Assembly (NCBI RefSeq): GCF_012913485.1
Contig: NZ_CP051774.1
Coordinates: forward strand, 744,001-808,000
Direction: 5' to 3'
Origin: Luteolibacter luteus
GTDB lineage: Bacteria > Verrucomicrobiota > Verrucomicrobiia > Verrucomicrobiales > Akkermansiaceae
Length of the DNA: 64,000 nucleotides
Made by a program: the position numbers and the translations under genes. The notes beneath the pieces were generated by a model. It worked only from the letters and a program-made list of their open reading frames with translations. It did no database searches and had not been told where the DNA came from. Shown here in pieces: positions 19,182 to 27,462 of the stretch; the stretch's first letter is position 1; each line of letters starts with the position of its first letter.

Positions 19182-20303
19182 ATGAGCGAACCACTTCTTG
19201 ATCTATCCAAGCTAACGAATCACGCTCAGATGTTTTCTGCTAGTGCCGAAAGGTGCGGCTTCACATCTCTTGGCGAGATCAATCGGTTTATTTTTAAAAG
19301 CTACGGAAAAGCCATCCGATCGATTTCTCATGCTAGCCTTCCAAAAGGCGCGATTTTCATTCTGTCTCCCGCCCGTGGGGATGAACTCGCCTCTAATGAC
19401 TCTATCAGGGCAGCAGTAGCAAAGATAAGGTCTGATCATTCTAAGAAATTCTACCGAATCCGTGCCGACCTCTCTAGCGGCCTTCAGTTGGCTCACGAGA
19501 TCGAAAGCGAGGAAAAGAAGCAGATGGCGATGGGCGGATGGACCCCTGCATTTGCGATGAATGTGAGCAGAATTACAGGAGAATGTGTCGTTTGGGTCAA
19601 TGGCGTGAGTGCCTGTGTATACTTGGATGGCTTATGCTACATCGAGAGTCCTGACACGGTCGAAGAGATCGCGGCGGGAATACCAGGCAACTTTCAGTCT
19701 TTGAGCTGGAAGGATGGAGAACTGCTTTACGATTTTGCACGAAGCGAGCTGACAGATACCACGGCGACGGGCGTTTGGCATTCGCCCAATGGTTCTTTGC
19801 TCCGACCGAAACCGGAAAAATTAATGAGCTCAGCGCTTGGGAATTTCCTGCGATTTCGTATGGCCGGATACAAGCATCATGATGAGGAAGCTCACGTGGA
19901 GCACCAAGGACGAGCCGACATATCTCTTCACAGCTACAACGGATGCATATACATAGTCGAAGTCAAGTGGATTGGACGATCCCTTAAATCCACCAGGTTA
20001 TCGGAGCCGAGCAAATCCATAGAAGCTGAACTTAAAAAATTCACTTCTAGTTGGATTACCGAATTTGGAGACGAGGCATTTGAATCTGGCGCTAAGCAGC
20101 TCGCAAAGTACTTTGGAACGGGAAAATACGACAGGGCCTATCTAGCAGTTTTTGACTGCCGCCCTCCTGTCATCAAGAGAAAAAGTGAATCCCTTCCGGT
20201 TGATCCTCGCCATGTCGCCCCACATTCCTTGGACGATTTTTGCATCTACCGCGCTTGCGCCGATCCTCGCAAAGCATCAAAAGCGAGCAAGGCGGGCGAC
20301 TGA
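19182..20303 (+). CDS. PD-(D/E)XK-type nuclease candidate (restriction effector)
   Basis: A 373-aa protein. The first 190 residues are unlike anything I recognise. The C-terminal part has a PD-(D/E)XK core: a helix with Glu (EEAHVEHQG, about 235-243), Asp246 in GRADISLH, then Glu260-Val-Lys262 in IYIVEVKWIG. Near residue 310 comes an Ala-Lys-Gln-Leu-Ala-Lys-Tyr helix (GAKQLAKYF), a typical conserved Gln/Tyr position. These are the residues expected of a metal-dependent DNA endonuclease. It lies between the ATPase/winged-helix pair and a DNA methyltransferase, which argues for restriction activity. An AAGG sequence 8 nt before ATG 19182 is a good ribosome site. Catalysis is inferred. Confidence 0.72.
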   Translation: MSEPLLDLSKLTNHAQMFSASAERCGFTSLGEINRFIFKSYGKAIRSISHASLPKGAIFILSPARGDELASNDSIRAAVAKIRSDHSKKFYRIRADLSSGLQLAHEIESEEKKQMAMGGWTPAFAMNVSRITGECVVWVNGVSACVYLDGLCYIESPDTVEEIAAGIPGNFQSLSWKDGELLYDFARSELTDTTATGVWHSPNGSLLRPKPEKLMSSALGNFLRFRMAGYKHHDEEAHVEHQGRADISLHSYNGCIYIVEVKWIGRSLKSTRLSEPSKSIEAELKKFTSSWITEFGDEAFESGAKQLAKYFGTGKYDRAYLAVFDCRPPVIKRKSESLPVDPRHVAPHSLDDFCIYRACADPRKASKASKAGD

Positions 20304-20327
20304 GCCCACCAGCACTCTTAGAGAAAA

Positions 20328-21593
20328 ATGATTCATCTATCCTCTCAAGAATCATCGCCAAGTTTCCGGCCAGATTTTGCACCGAATGCTCAACTACCAC
20401 GACACCGGTGGTATCGGTTCAAAGAAGGATTCAGTGCAGGCTTAGTTTCTCAATTCGCCGCCAGTTATCTACCTAGAGAAGGGGCTCATCTTCTGGATCC
20501 TTTTCTCGGCAGTGGAACTACCGCTGTGGAAGGTGCCCGACTAGGGCACCACGTCGACGGGATTGAAACCAATCCATTCATGGCATTCATGGCAAAGGTA
20601 AAAACTCGCAATTACACGAAAACTGCTCGGCTAGATCTTGCCGCACTTGAGTGCCTTCGTTCTCGAAAAAGATGTGACCAGTTTAAGCTTCCTCGTGACT
20701 CAACACTTGTGGAACGAAAGGGGTTGGAAAAATGGCTTCTGAATCGTTCTGTAGCATTGAGATTTGAGCAACTCCGTAGCGCAATCTCTTCCATTCAACC
20801 CCTCGCGCGTCGCGATCTTCTCCTCTTCGCGCTTCTGTCTTCTGTTGAGGAAGTCGCCAACGCTCGAAAGGACGGCAAATGCTGGCGATACAAGAAGAAC
20901 TGGGAGTCCCTTGCATTTTCATCGAAGTCACTCGATGAATCTTTTGCTGCAAAAATCATCCATTTTATAGAAGATATCGAGATCTCACCAAAACTGAAAG
21001 GAAGCACCTCCATAACTCAAGGCGACTCGCGAAACCACTTCCACAAAGCGCATCGCAATGAGAGGTTTTATGATGGAATACTTACCTCCCCCCCCTACCT
21101 GAACTCTTTTGACTATACCGACATTTATCGCCCAGAGCTGCTTCTTATGAAGGCTGCGCAGAACTCTGAAGACCTTAGAAGGCTAAGGCTCCGAACTCTT
21201 CGTTCTCACGTTCAAGTTGCTTGGAAGCCGTCAGAACCACTAGGTATTCCACGTCTAGCAGAAAAAATTGAGGCAATCAAGGATGCCGGGCTTTGGTCGA
21301 GCCGCATTCCTGCCATGATCAATGCCTATTTTGTGGACCTTGATGCCGTTGTTACCCAATCCTCACAGTGCTTGAAGAAAGCGGGAACTGCGGGTTTTGT
21401 CGTCGCTGATTCCGCATATGCAGGAGTTGTTATACCTGTCGGAGAGATCCTCGGTGAGATTTTCGAACGCAGAGGTTTTCGCATAGAAAAAATTCATACA
21501 TTCCGACAAACGCGAGGAAATGGAAACCACCAACAACAATCTAAGGACCGCTTAAATGAGGTGATGGTCGTGGCAAGCTTTCGCGGTAATTGA
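20328..21593 (+). CDS. Site-specific DNA methyltransferase (m4C or m6A)
   Basis: A 421-aa amino-methyltransferase. The SAM motif I is DPFLGSGTT (residues 57-65), followed by the adenine-binding acidic residue in HHVDGIETNP. The catalytic motif IV is TSPPY (residues 253-257), the form common in N4-cytosine enzymes. Motif I precedes motif IV with about 190 residues between them, which could hold the target-recognition region (alpha-like order). A stop codon four codons before ATG 20328 fixes the start to this region. Following the nuclease by 24 nt, it would protect host DNA from the island's own effector. No methylation motif can be predicted. Confidence 0.9.
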   Translation: MIHLSSQESSPSFRPDFAPNAQLPRHRWYRFKEGFSAGLVSQFAASYLPREGAHLLDPFLGSGTTAVEGARLGHHVDGIETNPFMAFMAKVKTRNYTKTARLDLAALECLRSRKRCDQFKLPRDSTLVERKGLEKWLLNRSVALRFEQLRSAISSIQPLARRDLLLFALLSSVEEVANARKDGKCWRYKKNWESLAFSSKSLDESFAAKIIHFIEDIEISPKLKGSTSITQGDSRNHFHKAHRNERFYDGILTSPPYLNSFDYTDIYRPELLLMKAAQNSEDLRRLRLRTLRSHVQVAWKPSEPLGIPRLAEKIEAIKDAGLWSSRIPAMINAYFVDLDAVVTQSSQCLKKAGTAGFVVADSAYAGVVIPVGEILGEIFERRGFRIEKIHTFRQTRGNGNHQQQSKDRLNEVMVVASFRGN

Positions 21594-21625
21594 CTCCAAT
21601 CAAAGTGTTCGCCTGCTGACCAAAG

Positions 21626-22237
21626 TTACCCCCCCTTCAACCTCCCCAGATCCAGCTTCCGCGCAAACCCGAGCAGTTCCTTCTCCCCCGTCTCCTCATC
21701 CCCCGCGATCTCCACATAGATTCTCCCATCGACCACCATCTGCAGCTTGTGCTCGCCCTCCATCACCGCGGGTTCGCCGGAGATCCGGTGCACCTTGCGA
21801 TTGCTGGCCCGCAGCAGATCCTCATTCGCCAGCGTGACCATCAGCATCTTCACCAGCGGTGAATCCTTGATCACCTTCGCGGTCAGGCTGCGCTTCCCGG
21901 AATCCTTGTAGAGCCGGCTCAGGCAGATTCCCCCGCCGACCGCGCTCATGTCGTCGCGCTTCAGCGATTCCCCTTCCCACTGCTCCAGGAACTCCGGCAG
22001 GACCTCGCCGACCTTCGCCGCGCCCTTGTCCTCCATCAGCTTGATCAACTCGCGGAGCTTCGTCGTCACCGCCTCGTGATCCCCCTTTTTGTAATCCGCC
22101 ATCGCCTCCCGCATCCCCGACTCGAAGGCATCCGGCTCAGCGCCCCCCTTCTTCCCCGGCGGAGCCGCCGAAAGCCCCGAGGGCAAACCAAGAACCAGGA
22201 GAACCGGAAACAAGCACCGTGCGAAAGAAGTCTTCAT
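21626..22237 (-). CDS. Secreted protein of unknown function
   Basis: From ATG 22237 a 203-aa protein with a signal peptide (MKTSFARCLFPVLLVLGLPSGLSA). The mature part is charged and helical (MREAMADYKKGDHEAVTTKLREL), then LMVTLANEDLLRASNRKVHR and a closing beta segment KLQMVVDGRIYVEIAGDE. The helical half resembles a tetratricopeptide-like pair, but no family is recognised. An ATG two codons upstream (22243) is possible. It is convergent with the methyltransferase (32 nt apart) and returns to the host's high GC, so it marks the right border of the island. Confidence 0.75.
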   Translation of the reverse strand: MKTSFARCLFPVLLVLGLPSGLSAAPPGKKGGAEPDAFESGMREAMADYKKGDHEAVTTKLRELIKLMEDKGAAKVGEVLPEFLEQWEGESLKRDDMSAVGGGICLSRLYKDSGKRSLTAKVIKDSPLVKMLMVTLANEDLLRASNRKVHRISGEPAVMEGEHKLQMVVDGRIYVEIAGDEETGEKELLGFARKLDLGRLKGG

Positions 22238-22700
22238 AAGCATCCCGGCAAGACGCCCACCTGCCATGCAGAGGCGTACGCCCAACACGCCACGAAAGGT
22301 TACACGCCCCCATACCCCTTCACGGATCATGGGGCACACCGTCTCCCCTCCCGCCTTCCACGGAACACTTCTGACGGATCACCCGGCACTCCGCTCCCGA
22401 CCAAGAAATCGGGCGGGAAGGAAAGCACGCATCCCACAAAACCTCACCGTGCTTCCCGACCCGCCCTTTCTATTTCCCTCGCGACCCGGCCGGCCCTTCC
22501 CACAGCAACCGGCCGGGCCGTCTCACCCATAGAGCGGAAGACGAAGGGCCGCCCACACCATCACGCCAGACATGGCGGGAACTGCACGGCCACCACACCG
22601 TCCCGGTTCCCTTCCTCTATCGCCTGCGTCTTCCCCTTGAATGGGCACCTGCTTCTTCGTTTCCACACCGCACACCATGCCCCATCCCCACTCACCACCG

Positions 22701-23330
22701 CCATCCCTCCCAGTGGTCCCCGGCAAGTGACTCCAATTCACCACTCGCAACGCCCGCGCAGAATCGCACCGCCCTCAACCCGCACAGCCCACCCATCGGC
22801 CAAGCACCTTCCTCCCGCCATCCCCATTCATCCGCCCCTCAACTCCCGTCCCAAACCCAGCTCTTGCGTGTATTCCGCGTATTCCGTGGTTCTCCTCTTC
22901 TTTTCCGCCATCCCTCCCAGTGGTCCCCGGCAAGTGACTCCAAATTCACCACTCGCAACGCCGCCCGCACAAAATCACACCTCCCTCTCCCCGCACAGCC
23001 CACCCATCGGCCAAGCACCCTCCTCCCGCCATCCCCATTCACCCGCCCCTCAACTCCCATCCCAAACCCAGCTCTTCCGTGTATTCCGCGTATTCCGTGG
23101 TTCTCCTCTTCTTTCCCGCCATCCCTCCCAGTGGTCCCGGCAAGTGACTCCAAATTCACCACTCGCAACGCCGCCCGCACAAAATCACACCGCCTTCAAC
23201 CCGCACAGCCCACCCATCGGCCAAGCAGCTTCCTCCCGCCATCCCCTTTCACCCGCCCCTCAACTCCCGGCCCAAACCCAGCTCTTCCGTGTATTCCGGG
23301 TATTCCGTGGTTCTCCTCTTCTTTTCCCGC
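22701..23330. repeat. Tandem array of three ~200-bp intergenic units
   Basis: The block beginning CCATCCCTCCCAGTGGTC starts at 22701, 22918 and 23119 (periods 217 and 201 bp). Each copy carries GGCAAGTGACTCCAA, then CGCACAGCCCACCCATCGGC, then the phrase GTGTATTCCGCGTATTCCGT at its right end. No frame is coding in all copies. The region from 22244 to 22700 holds no gene that I can support. Confidence 0.88.
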
Positions 23331-23592
23331 CTTTCCAAATTTCGCGCTCCTTCGCGCCCTTTCGCGGTAAAATCCAAGCTCCCGGCAAACCTCTCCCGGC
23401 CCCGCCATCCCCTTTCACACAGCCCAGCCCGATCAATAACCACAGTTCCCATCGCTGGCGATCTCTCCACTCCTTGGCAGTAGAAAGCACCTCCCTACCG
23501 GCGCACCATTCCCCGATGAAAAAACTCCTCCCATACCACCCGAACCCCATTCTCCCGACACCCCTTTTCAACTACCCTACCAGAAAATCCCG

Positions 23593-23628
23593 CCTGTTAT
23601 TTTCCCTGTTTTAACAGGCATAACAGGC
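23593..23628. repeat. 36-bp dispersed palindromic element, copy 1
   Basis: CCTGTTATTTTCCCTGTT is followed by TTAACAGG and a second AACAGG. A copy with 33 of 36 identical bases lies at 42754-42789. The half-sites CCTGTT and AACAGG are inverted repeats. It is 113 bp upstream of a secreted protein gene. Confidence 0.85.
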
Positions 23629-23693
23629 ACCAAAACCCCACCCCTTCCACTCTTCAAAAATCCCTCCCCCAGCGCAGCGCAGTCCGATCGGTG

Positions 23694-23718
23694 ATTAAAA
23701 GATTAGTGATTGGGGATT
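23694..23718. repeat. 25-bp GATT-rich element, copy A
   Basis: ATTAAAAGATTAGTGATTG plus GGGATT matches 20 of 25 positions of the element at 25369-25393. It lies 23 bp upstream of the FG-GAP protein start. Confidence 0.6.
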
Positions 23719-23740
23719 TCTCTTCGAACGTATCTACCCA

Positions 23741-24910
23741 ATGCGCCTTCACCTCCTAATCCTCGCCGCCACCTCCCTTCAATCAACCCACGCCCTGCCC
23801 GAGGCACCCGCGGCGAAGTTCCGCGCCCAAACCCTCGATGCGAAACTCGGCATCGGCTACGGCCTCTCCATCGCCGACATCGATGGCGACGGAAAAGACG
23901 ACATCGTCCTCGTCGATGCCAAGGAAACCGTCTGGTATCGCAATCCCGAGTGGGCCAAGCACCAGATGACCGGCGCTCTCACCAAGCTCGATCACGTCTG
24001 CGTCGCCGCCTGCGACATCGATCACGACAAGAAGGCCGAAGTCGCCATCGGTGCCGAGTGGAACCCCGGCGATACCAAGAACAGTGGCGCCGTCTTCACC
24101 CTCACCGCCCCCGAGGACCGAACCAAGGGCTGGTCCGCCCAGGAGCAACACCGCGAGCCTACCGTGCATCGCATGCATTGGATCAAGGAGAAGGCCGATA
24201 CCCATTTCCTCGCCGTCCTTCCCCTTCACGGCTGCAACAACGTGAACACCGAGGGCGATGGCATCCGCTTCCTCGGCTATCGCCCCGAAAAGGATCCCGC
24301 CAAGCAGTGGCCCACCTTTCTCATCAACGACCAGTTCCACCTCGCCCACAACTTCGATCCCATCTCATGGGAAGGAGCCGAAGGCCAGGCCATGCTCGTC
24401 GCCGCCAAGGAAGGCGTGCATCTCCTCAAGCAAGCCGATGGCAAATGGAGCGCCACCCGCATGACCGAGAAAGGCAGCGGCGAAGTCCGCCTCGGCACCC
24501 TTCCCGACAAGCGCCGCTTCATCGGTGCCATCGAGCCCTTCCACGGCAATGAGGTCACCGTGAATCCCGAGAACAAGGACGGCCTCTGGTCCGCTAAGCG
24601 CGTGCTCCTCGATGACTCACTCGGTGAAGGCCACGCCCTCGCCGCCGCCGACTTCCTCGGCCTCGGCTACGACCAGCTCATCGCCGGCTGGCGCAAGCCC
24701 GATCGCAAGGACCAGAAGGTCGGCATCCGCCTCTACGTCCCCACCGCCGAAGATGGCAGCGCATGGAAGATGCACGCCGTCATCGATGACAACACCATGG
24801 CCTGCGAGGACTTCAAAGTCGCCGACCTCAATGGCGATGGAAAGCCCGACATCATCGCCGCCGGCCGCGCTACGAAGAACTTGATCGTCTATTGGAACGA
24901 GCGAGGCTGA
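23741..24910 (+). CDS. Secreted FG-GAP/VCBS repeat protein
   Basis: A 389-aa protein with a signal peptide (MRLHLLILAATSLQSTHA). It contains FG-GAP/VCBS-type Ca-binding repeats, seen as IADIDGDGKDDIVLVD (about residue 46), ACDIDHDKKAEVAIGAEW (about 90) and VADLNGDGKPDIIAAG (about 365). Such repeats fold as beta-propeller blades and are common in exported Verrucomicrobiota proteins. No catalytic domain is seen. The next gene starts 3 nt after the stop, so the two are probably cotranscribed. Confidence 0.9.
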   Translation: MRLHLLILAATSLQSTHALPEAPAAKFRAQTLDAKLGIGYGLSIADIDGDGKDDIVLVDAKETVWYRNPEWAKHQMTGALTKLDHVCVAACDIDHDKKAEVAIGAEWNPGDTKNSGAVFTLTAPEDRTKGWSAQEQHREPTVHRMHWIKEKADTHFLAVLPLHGCNNVNTEGDGIRFLGYRPEKDPAKQWPTFLINDQFHLAHNFDPISWEGAEGQAMLVAAKEGVHLLKQADGKWSATRMTEKGSGEVRLGTLPDKRRFIGAIEPFHGNEVTVNPENKDGLWSAKRVLLDDSLGEGHALAAADFLGLGYDQLIAGWRKPDRKDQKVGIRLYVPTAEDGSAWKMHAVIDDNTMACEDFKVADLNGDGKPDIIAAGRATKNLIVYWNERG

Positions 24911-24913
24911 ACG

Positions 24914-25279
24914 ATGGGAAAGATCCTCAGCCACATCGATCTCCGCGTCCCGGACCTCGCCGCCGTCGACGCCTTCTACCGCGCCCTCCTCCCCGCCCTT
25001 GGCTTCACCGAAGAAGAAGACATCGAAGGCTGGCTGCAATTCCGCAGCCCGGACGGCTCCGAGTTCTTCGGCATCACCGCATCCCCGGGCCATCAGGCGA
25101 ATCAAAACCGCATCGCCTTCTGGGGCGAAAGCCGCGCTCACATCGATCGCATCGCCGGCATCATCCAAGAACACGGAGCCAGGAACATCGAAGGCCCCGC
25201 ACCCTACGCCGACATCTACTACGCCCTCTTCTTCGAGGACCCCGCCGGCACTCGCCTCGAAGTCACCTTCAAAGGGTAG
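24914..25279 (+). CDS. VOC (glyoxalase/bleomycin-resistance fold) protein
   Basis: A 121-aa single-domain VOC protein with paired beta-alpha-beta-beta-beta units. It starts ILSHIDLRVPDLAAVDAFYRALLPALGF, the usual family opening. Candidate metal residues are His in SHIDLRV, then Glu in DGSEFFGI and Glu in GTRLEVTFK. The substrate cannot be inferred. It is read behind the FG-GAP gene with a 3-nt gap. Confidence 0.9.
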   Translation: MGKILSHIDLRVPDLAAVDAFYRALLPALGFTEEEDIEGWLQFRSPDGSEFFGITASPGHQANQNRIAFWGESRAHIDRIAGIIQEHGARNIEGPAPYADIYYALFFEDPAGTRLEVTFKG

Positions 25280-25368
25280 CGCCGGACGCCCCCGGGCCAA
25301 CCGCCTCTGCGCCCCCCTTTCACAAACACCATCTCCTCCATCCCCAGCGAAGGACACTTCGATTGATG

Positions 25369-25393
25369 ATTGGAAGATTGGTGATTGATGATT
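25369..25393. repeat. 25-bp GATT-rich element, copy B
   Basis: ATTGGAAGATTGGTGATTG plus ATGATT, related to the copy at 23694. It lies just upstream of the GTG start chosen for the nucleoside hydrolase and overlaps an alternative ATG start. Confidence 0.55.
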
Positions 25394-25404
25394 CACTCCC
25401 CACC

Positions 25405-26403
25405 GTGTTCCGCACCACCCTTCTCTCCCTCCTCTTCGCCACCTCCGCTCTCGCTGCCGATCCCGTCCCGCTCATCTTCGATACGGACATGGGAAATGAC
25501 ATCGATGACGCCCTGGCCCTCGCCATGATCCACTCCCTGGAGTCCCGCGGTGCCTGCAAGCTTCTCGCCGTTACGGTCACCAAGGATCACCCGAAGGCCG
25601 CGCCCTTCGTCGATATCCTGAATACCCGCTACGGTCGCCCGGACATCCCCATCGGCGTCGTCAAAGGCGGAGCCACCAAGGAAGAGGGTAAGTTCCTCAA
25701 GCTCGCCGATGCCAAAGCCGCCGACGGCTCCCCGCTCTACCCGCACGATCTTCTCGACGGCAGTACCGCCCCGGACGCCATCCCGCTCCTCCGCCGCACC
25801 TTGGAACAACAGCCGGACGGCTCCGTCGTCATCGTCCAGGTCGGATTCTTCACCAATCTTCTCCGCCTTCTCGAATCCGCACCCGATGAGAACTCACCAC
25901 TCTCCGGCCGCGATCTCGTGGCAAAGAAAGTGAAGCTCCTCTCCCTCATGGCCGGAGCCTTCACCCCCATCGATCACAATACCCGCTACCGCGAGTACAA
26001 CGTCGTTTACGACATCCCCGCCGCCCAGGAGGTCACCGCCGAATGGCCCACCCCGATGGTCTGGAGCGGTTTCGAAACCGGCAACGCCGTTACCTATCCC
26101 CACCAGAGCATCGATCTCGACTTCCCGGCTCAGGATCCAATCAAGGAGGCCTACTATCTCTACGAGACCCCGCCTCACGACCGCCCCACATGGGACCTTA
26201 CCGCCGTCCTCCACGCCGTCTATCCGGACCGCGGCTACTTCGAACTCTCTCCTCCCGGAAAGGTCGTCGTGGATCAGGACGGCACTACCGACTTTGCCCC
26301 GCAGGAGAAGGGCCGCGACCGCTACCTCATCCTGAACCCCACCCTCGCCGCCCGCGCCCGCGAGGCCATGGTCCAGCTCTGCACCCAGCCCCTCGCGCGC
26401 TGA
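25405..26403 (+). CDS. Secreted nucleoside hydrolase family protein
   Basis: Inosine/uridine-preferring nucleoside hydrolase family (ribosyl N-glycosidase), exported. The metal-binding signature DTDMGNDIDDA is seen near residue 20 of the mature region, as in DxDxxxDD of the family. The GTG at 25405 gives 332 aa and a clean signal peptide (MFRTTLLSLLFATSALAA). An in-frame ATG at 25366 would add 13 acidic residues that come from the repeat element at 25369-25393, so I prefer the GTG. A further family feature is VVIVQVGFFTNLLRLL. An exported member would salvage extracellular nucleosides or act on related glycosides. Confidence 0.9.
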   Translation: MFRTTLLSLLFATSALAADPVPLIFDTDMGNDIDDALALAMIHSLESRGACKLLAVTVTKDHPKAAPFVDILNTRYGRPDIPIGVVKGGATKEEGKFLKLADAKAADGSPLYPHDLLDGSTAPDAIPLLRRTLEQQPDGSVVIVQVGFFTNLLRLLESAPDENSPLSGRDLVAKKVKLLSLMAGAFTPIDHNTRYREYNVVYDIPAAQEVTAEWPTPMVWSGFETGNAVTYPHQSIDLDFPAQDPIKEAYYLYETPPHDRPTWDLTAVLHAVYPDRGYFELSPPGKVVVDQDGTTDFAPQEKGRDRYLILNPTLAARAREAMVQLCTQPLAR

Positions 26404-26408
26404 GTTCC

Positions 26409-26876
26409 TCAAAACTTCACGTCGGAGCTCCGCGCCAGGATCGTCGCAGTGATCCATCCGCCGAGGATCATCAGCAGCCATCCTGCGATCGCGAACGAGG
26501 CTAGAATCACGAAGAGCAGAGGGAAAATTAGGCCCAGCGCAATCGGCAAGGAACCGAAGAAAAAACAGCGCGACGGCCGGTAGATCCCCCACTCTACCAC
26601 TCCACAGCGCGGTCCCGTCATCGTCATCCCGAGAAACGCGATCAACGATCCCAGCATCAAGGGCAGCAAGGAAACCACGACAGCGGCTCCTGCATTCCCC
26701 ACAAAAGGCATCACCTGCCTCCATAGATAATTGGAAACCGGATAGAGTAGCAGGCTGAAGATCGCCCCCATCACCATGATCATCCGGCTCCGCTTGCGGC
26801 CGCGCTCCGCCAGCGCCTCCTCCCTCGCCAGGTCCTCTCGCTGCGCCTCCAAAAAAATCTCACGCTCAGCTTCCAT
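26409..26876 (-). CDS. Membrane protein with four helices, unknown function
   Basis: A 155-aa protein. An N-terminal charged helix (MEAEREIFLEAQREDLAREEALAERGRKRSR) is followed by four transmembrane segments (SLLLYPVSNYLWRQVM, AAVVVSLLPLMLGSLIAFLG, IALGLIFPLLFVILAS, IAGWLLMILGGWITATIL). No recognised family. It is convergent with the nucleoside hydrolase (5 nt apart). Confidence 0.75.
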   Translation of the reverse strand: MEAEREIFLEAQREDLAREEALAERGRKRSRMIMVMGAIFSLLLYPVSNYLWRQVMPFVGNAGAAVVVSLLPLMLGSLIAFLGMTMTGPRCGVVEWGIYRPSRCFFFGSLPIALGLIFPLLFVILASFAIAGWLLMILGGWITATILARSSDVKF

Positions 26877-26930
26877 CCTCCGCGAAGTCCAATCGCATCC
26901 CGCTGCCCCCGCAAGCCGTATCCGTACACG

Positions 26931-26985
26931 AAAAGACCGGGACTAACCCCGGATCCCCCGATCCTTAAGTCCCGGCCTTTTTTTC
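26931..26985. terminator. Strong hairpin with flanking A and T tracts
   Basis: CCGGGACT (26937-26944) pairs with AGTCCCGG (26968-26975) around an inner GGATC/GATCC stem. AAAAG precedes it and a run of T's (CTTTTTTTTC) follows, so it can terminate in either direction. No gene known to me reads into it from the left, so its role is open. Confidence 0.6.
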
Positions 26986-27462
26986 TTCACCAGCCTCCGG
27001 CCAAGGGAATCCCCCGATGCCTTCGGCGCGTTAGCAGGTGCAGTGGCGTGTGTGTGGTGTGTTTGGGAGAGCGGTCGCGGTGCCGTTTCCAGCCCCCCGA
27101 CCGGATTAGGCACCGCTTCCTTTCGCTGGACCGTTTGACAGACGGCATCCGATCCGGGCTGAGCTCCCATAGCGGACCACCGTTCCCCCCGTCGTTCGGG
27201 CAGCATTTGGAAAGAGGTCGGCACCGGGGAGCTTGCGCTGCCGCACGGTGCCACGAGATCCAGCCACCCAATTTTTTCCTAATCCGTTCGGAGCGCACCC
27301 CCCGGAACGTCCGCCCGGTTCAGGAAGTCTTGTATGGTCGGAATCTCGTCTTAGCTACCAATCGCAATCGGGAATCCCAGATTTCCAAAATTTACTAAAA
27401 ATTTTCCATCAGGGATCATCCGGATCTCCGGATTCTTTGGATCCCAGTGATTTCGGGAATTC
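26986..27462. other. Intergenic, no gene seen
   Basis: The stretch has GTGTGTGTGGTGTG at 27048 and an AT-rich tail near 27360-27410. It shows no coding pattern. I looked for tmRNA, RNase P and SRP RNA motifs and saw none I would accept. Confidence 0.4.

Noticed and set aside
22701-23330. CRISPR array
   Set aside because: Units are ~200 bp with no short constant repeat and spacer pattern, and no cas gene is in the window.
22076-23614. 512-codon Pro/His/Ser-rich frame across the repeat array
   Set aside because: It follows repeats with non-triplet periods and has no domain or ribosome site. The DNA repeats explain it.
27000-27460. Possible structural RNA (tmRNA, RNase P RNA or SRP RNA)
   Set aside because: None of the conserved blocks was present. 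A GAAAGGAAGC piece on the minus strand was too weak to support SRP RNA.
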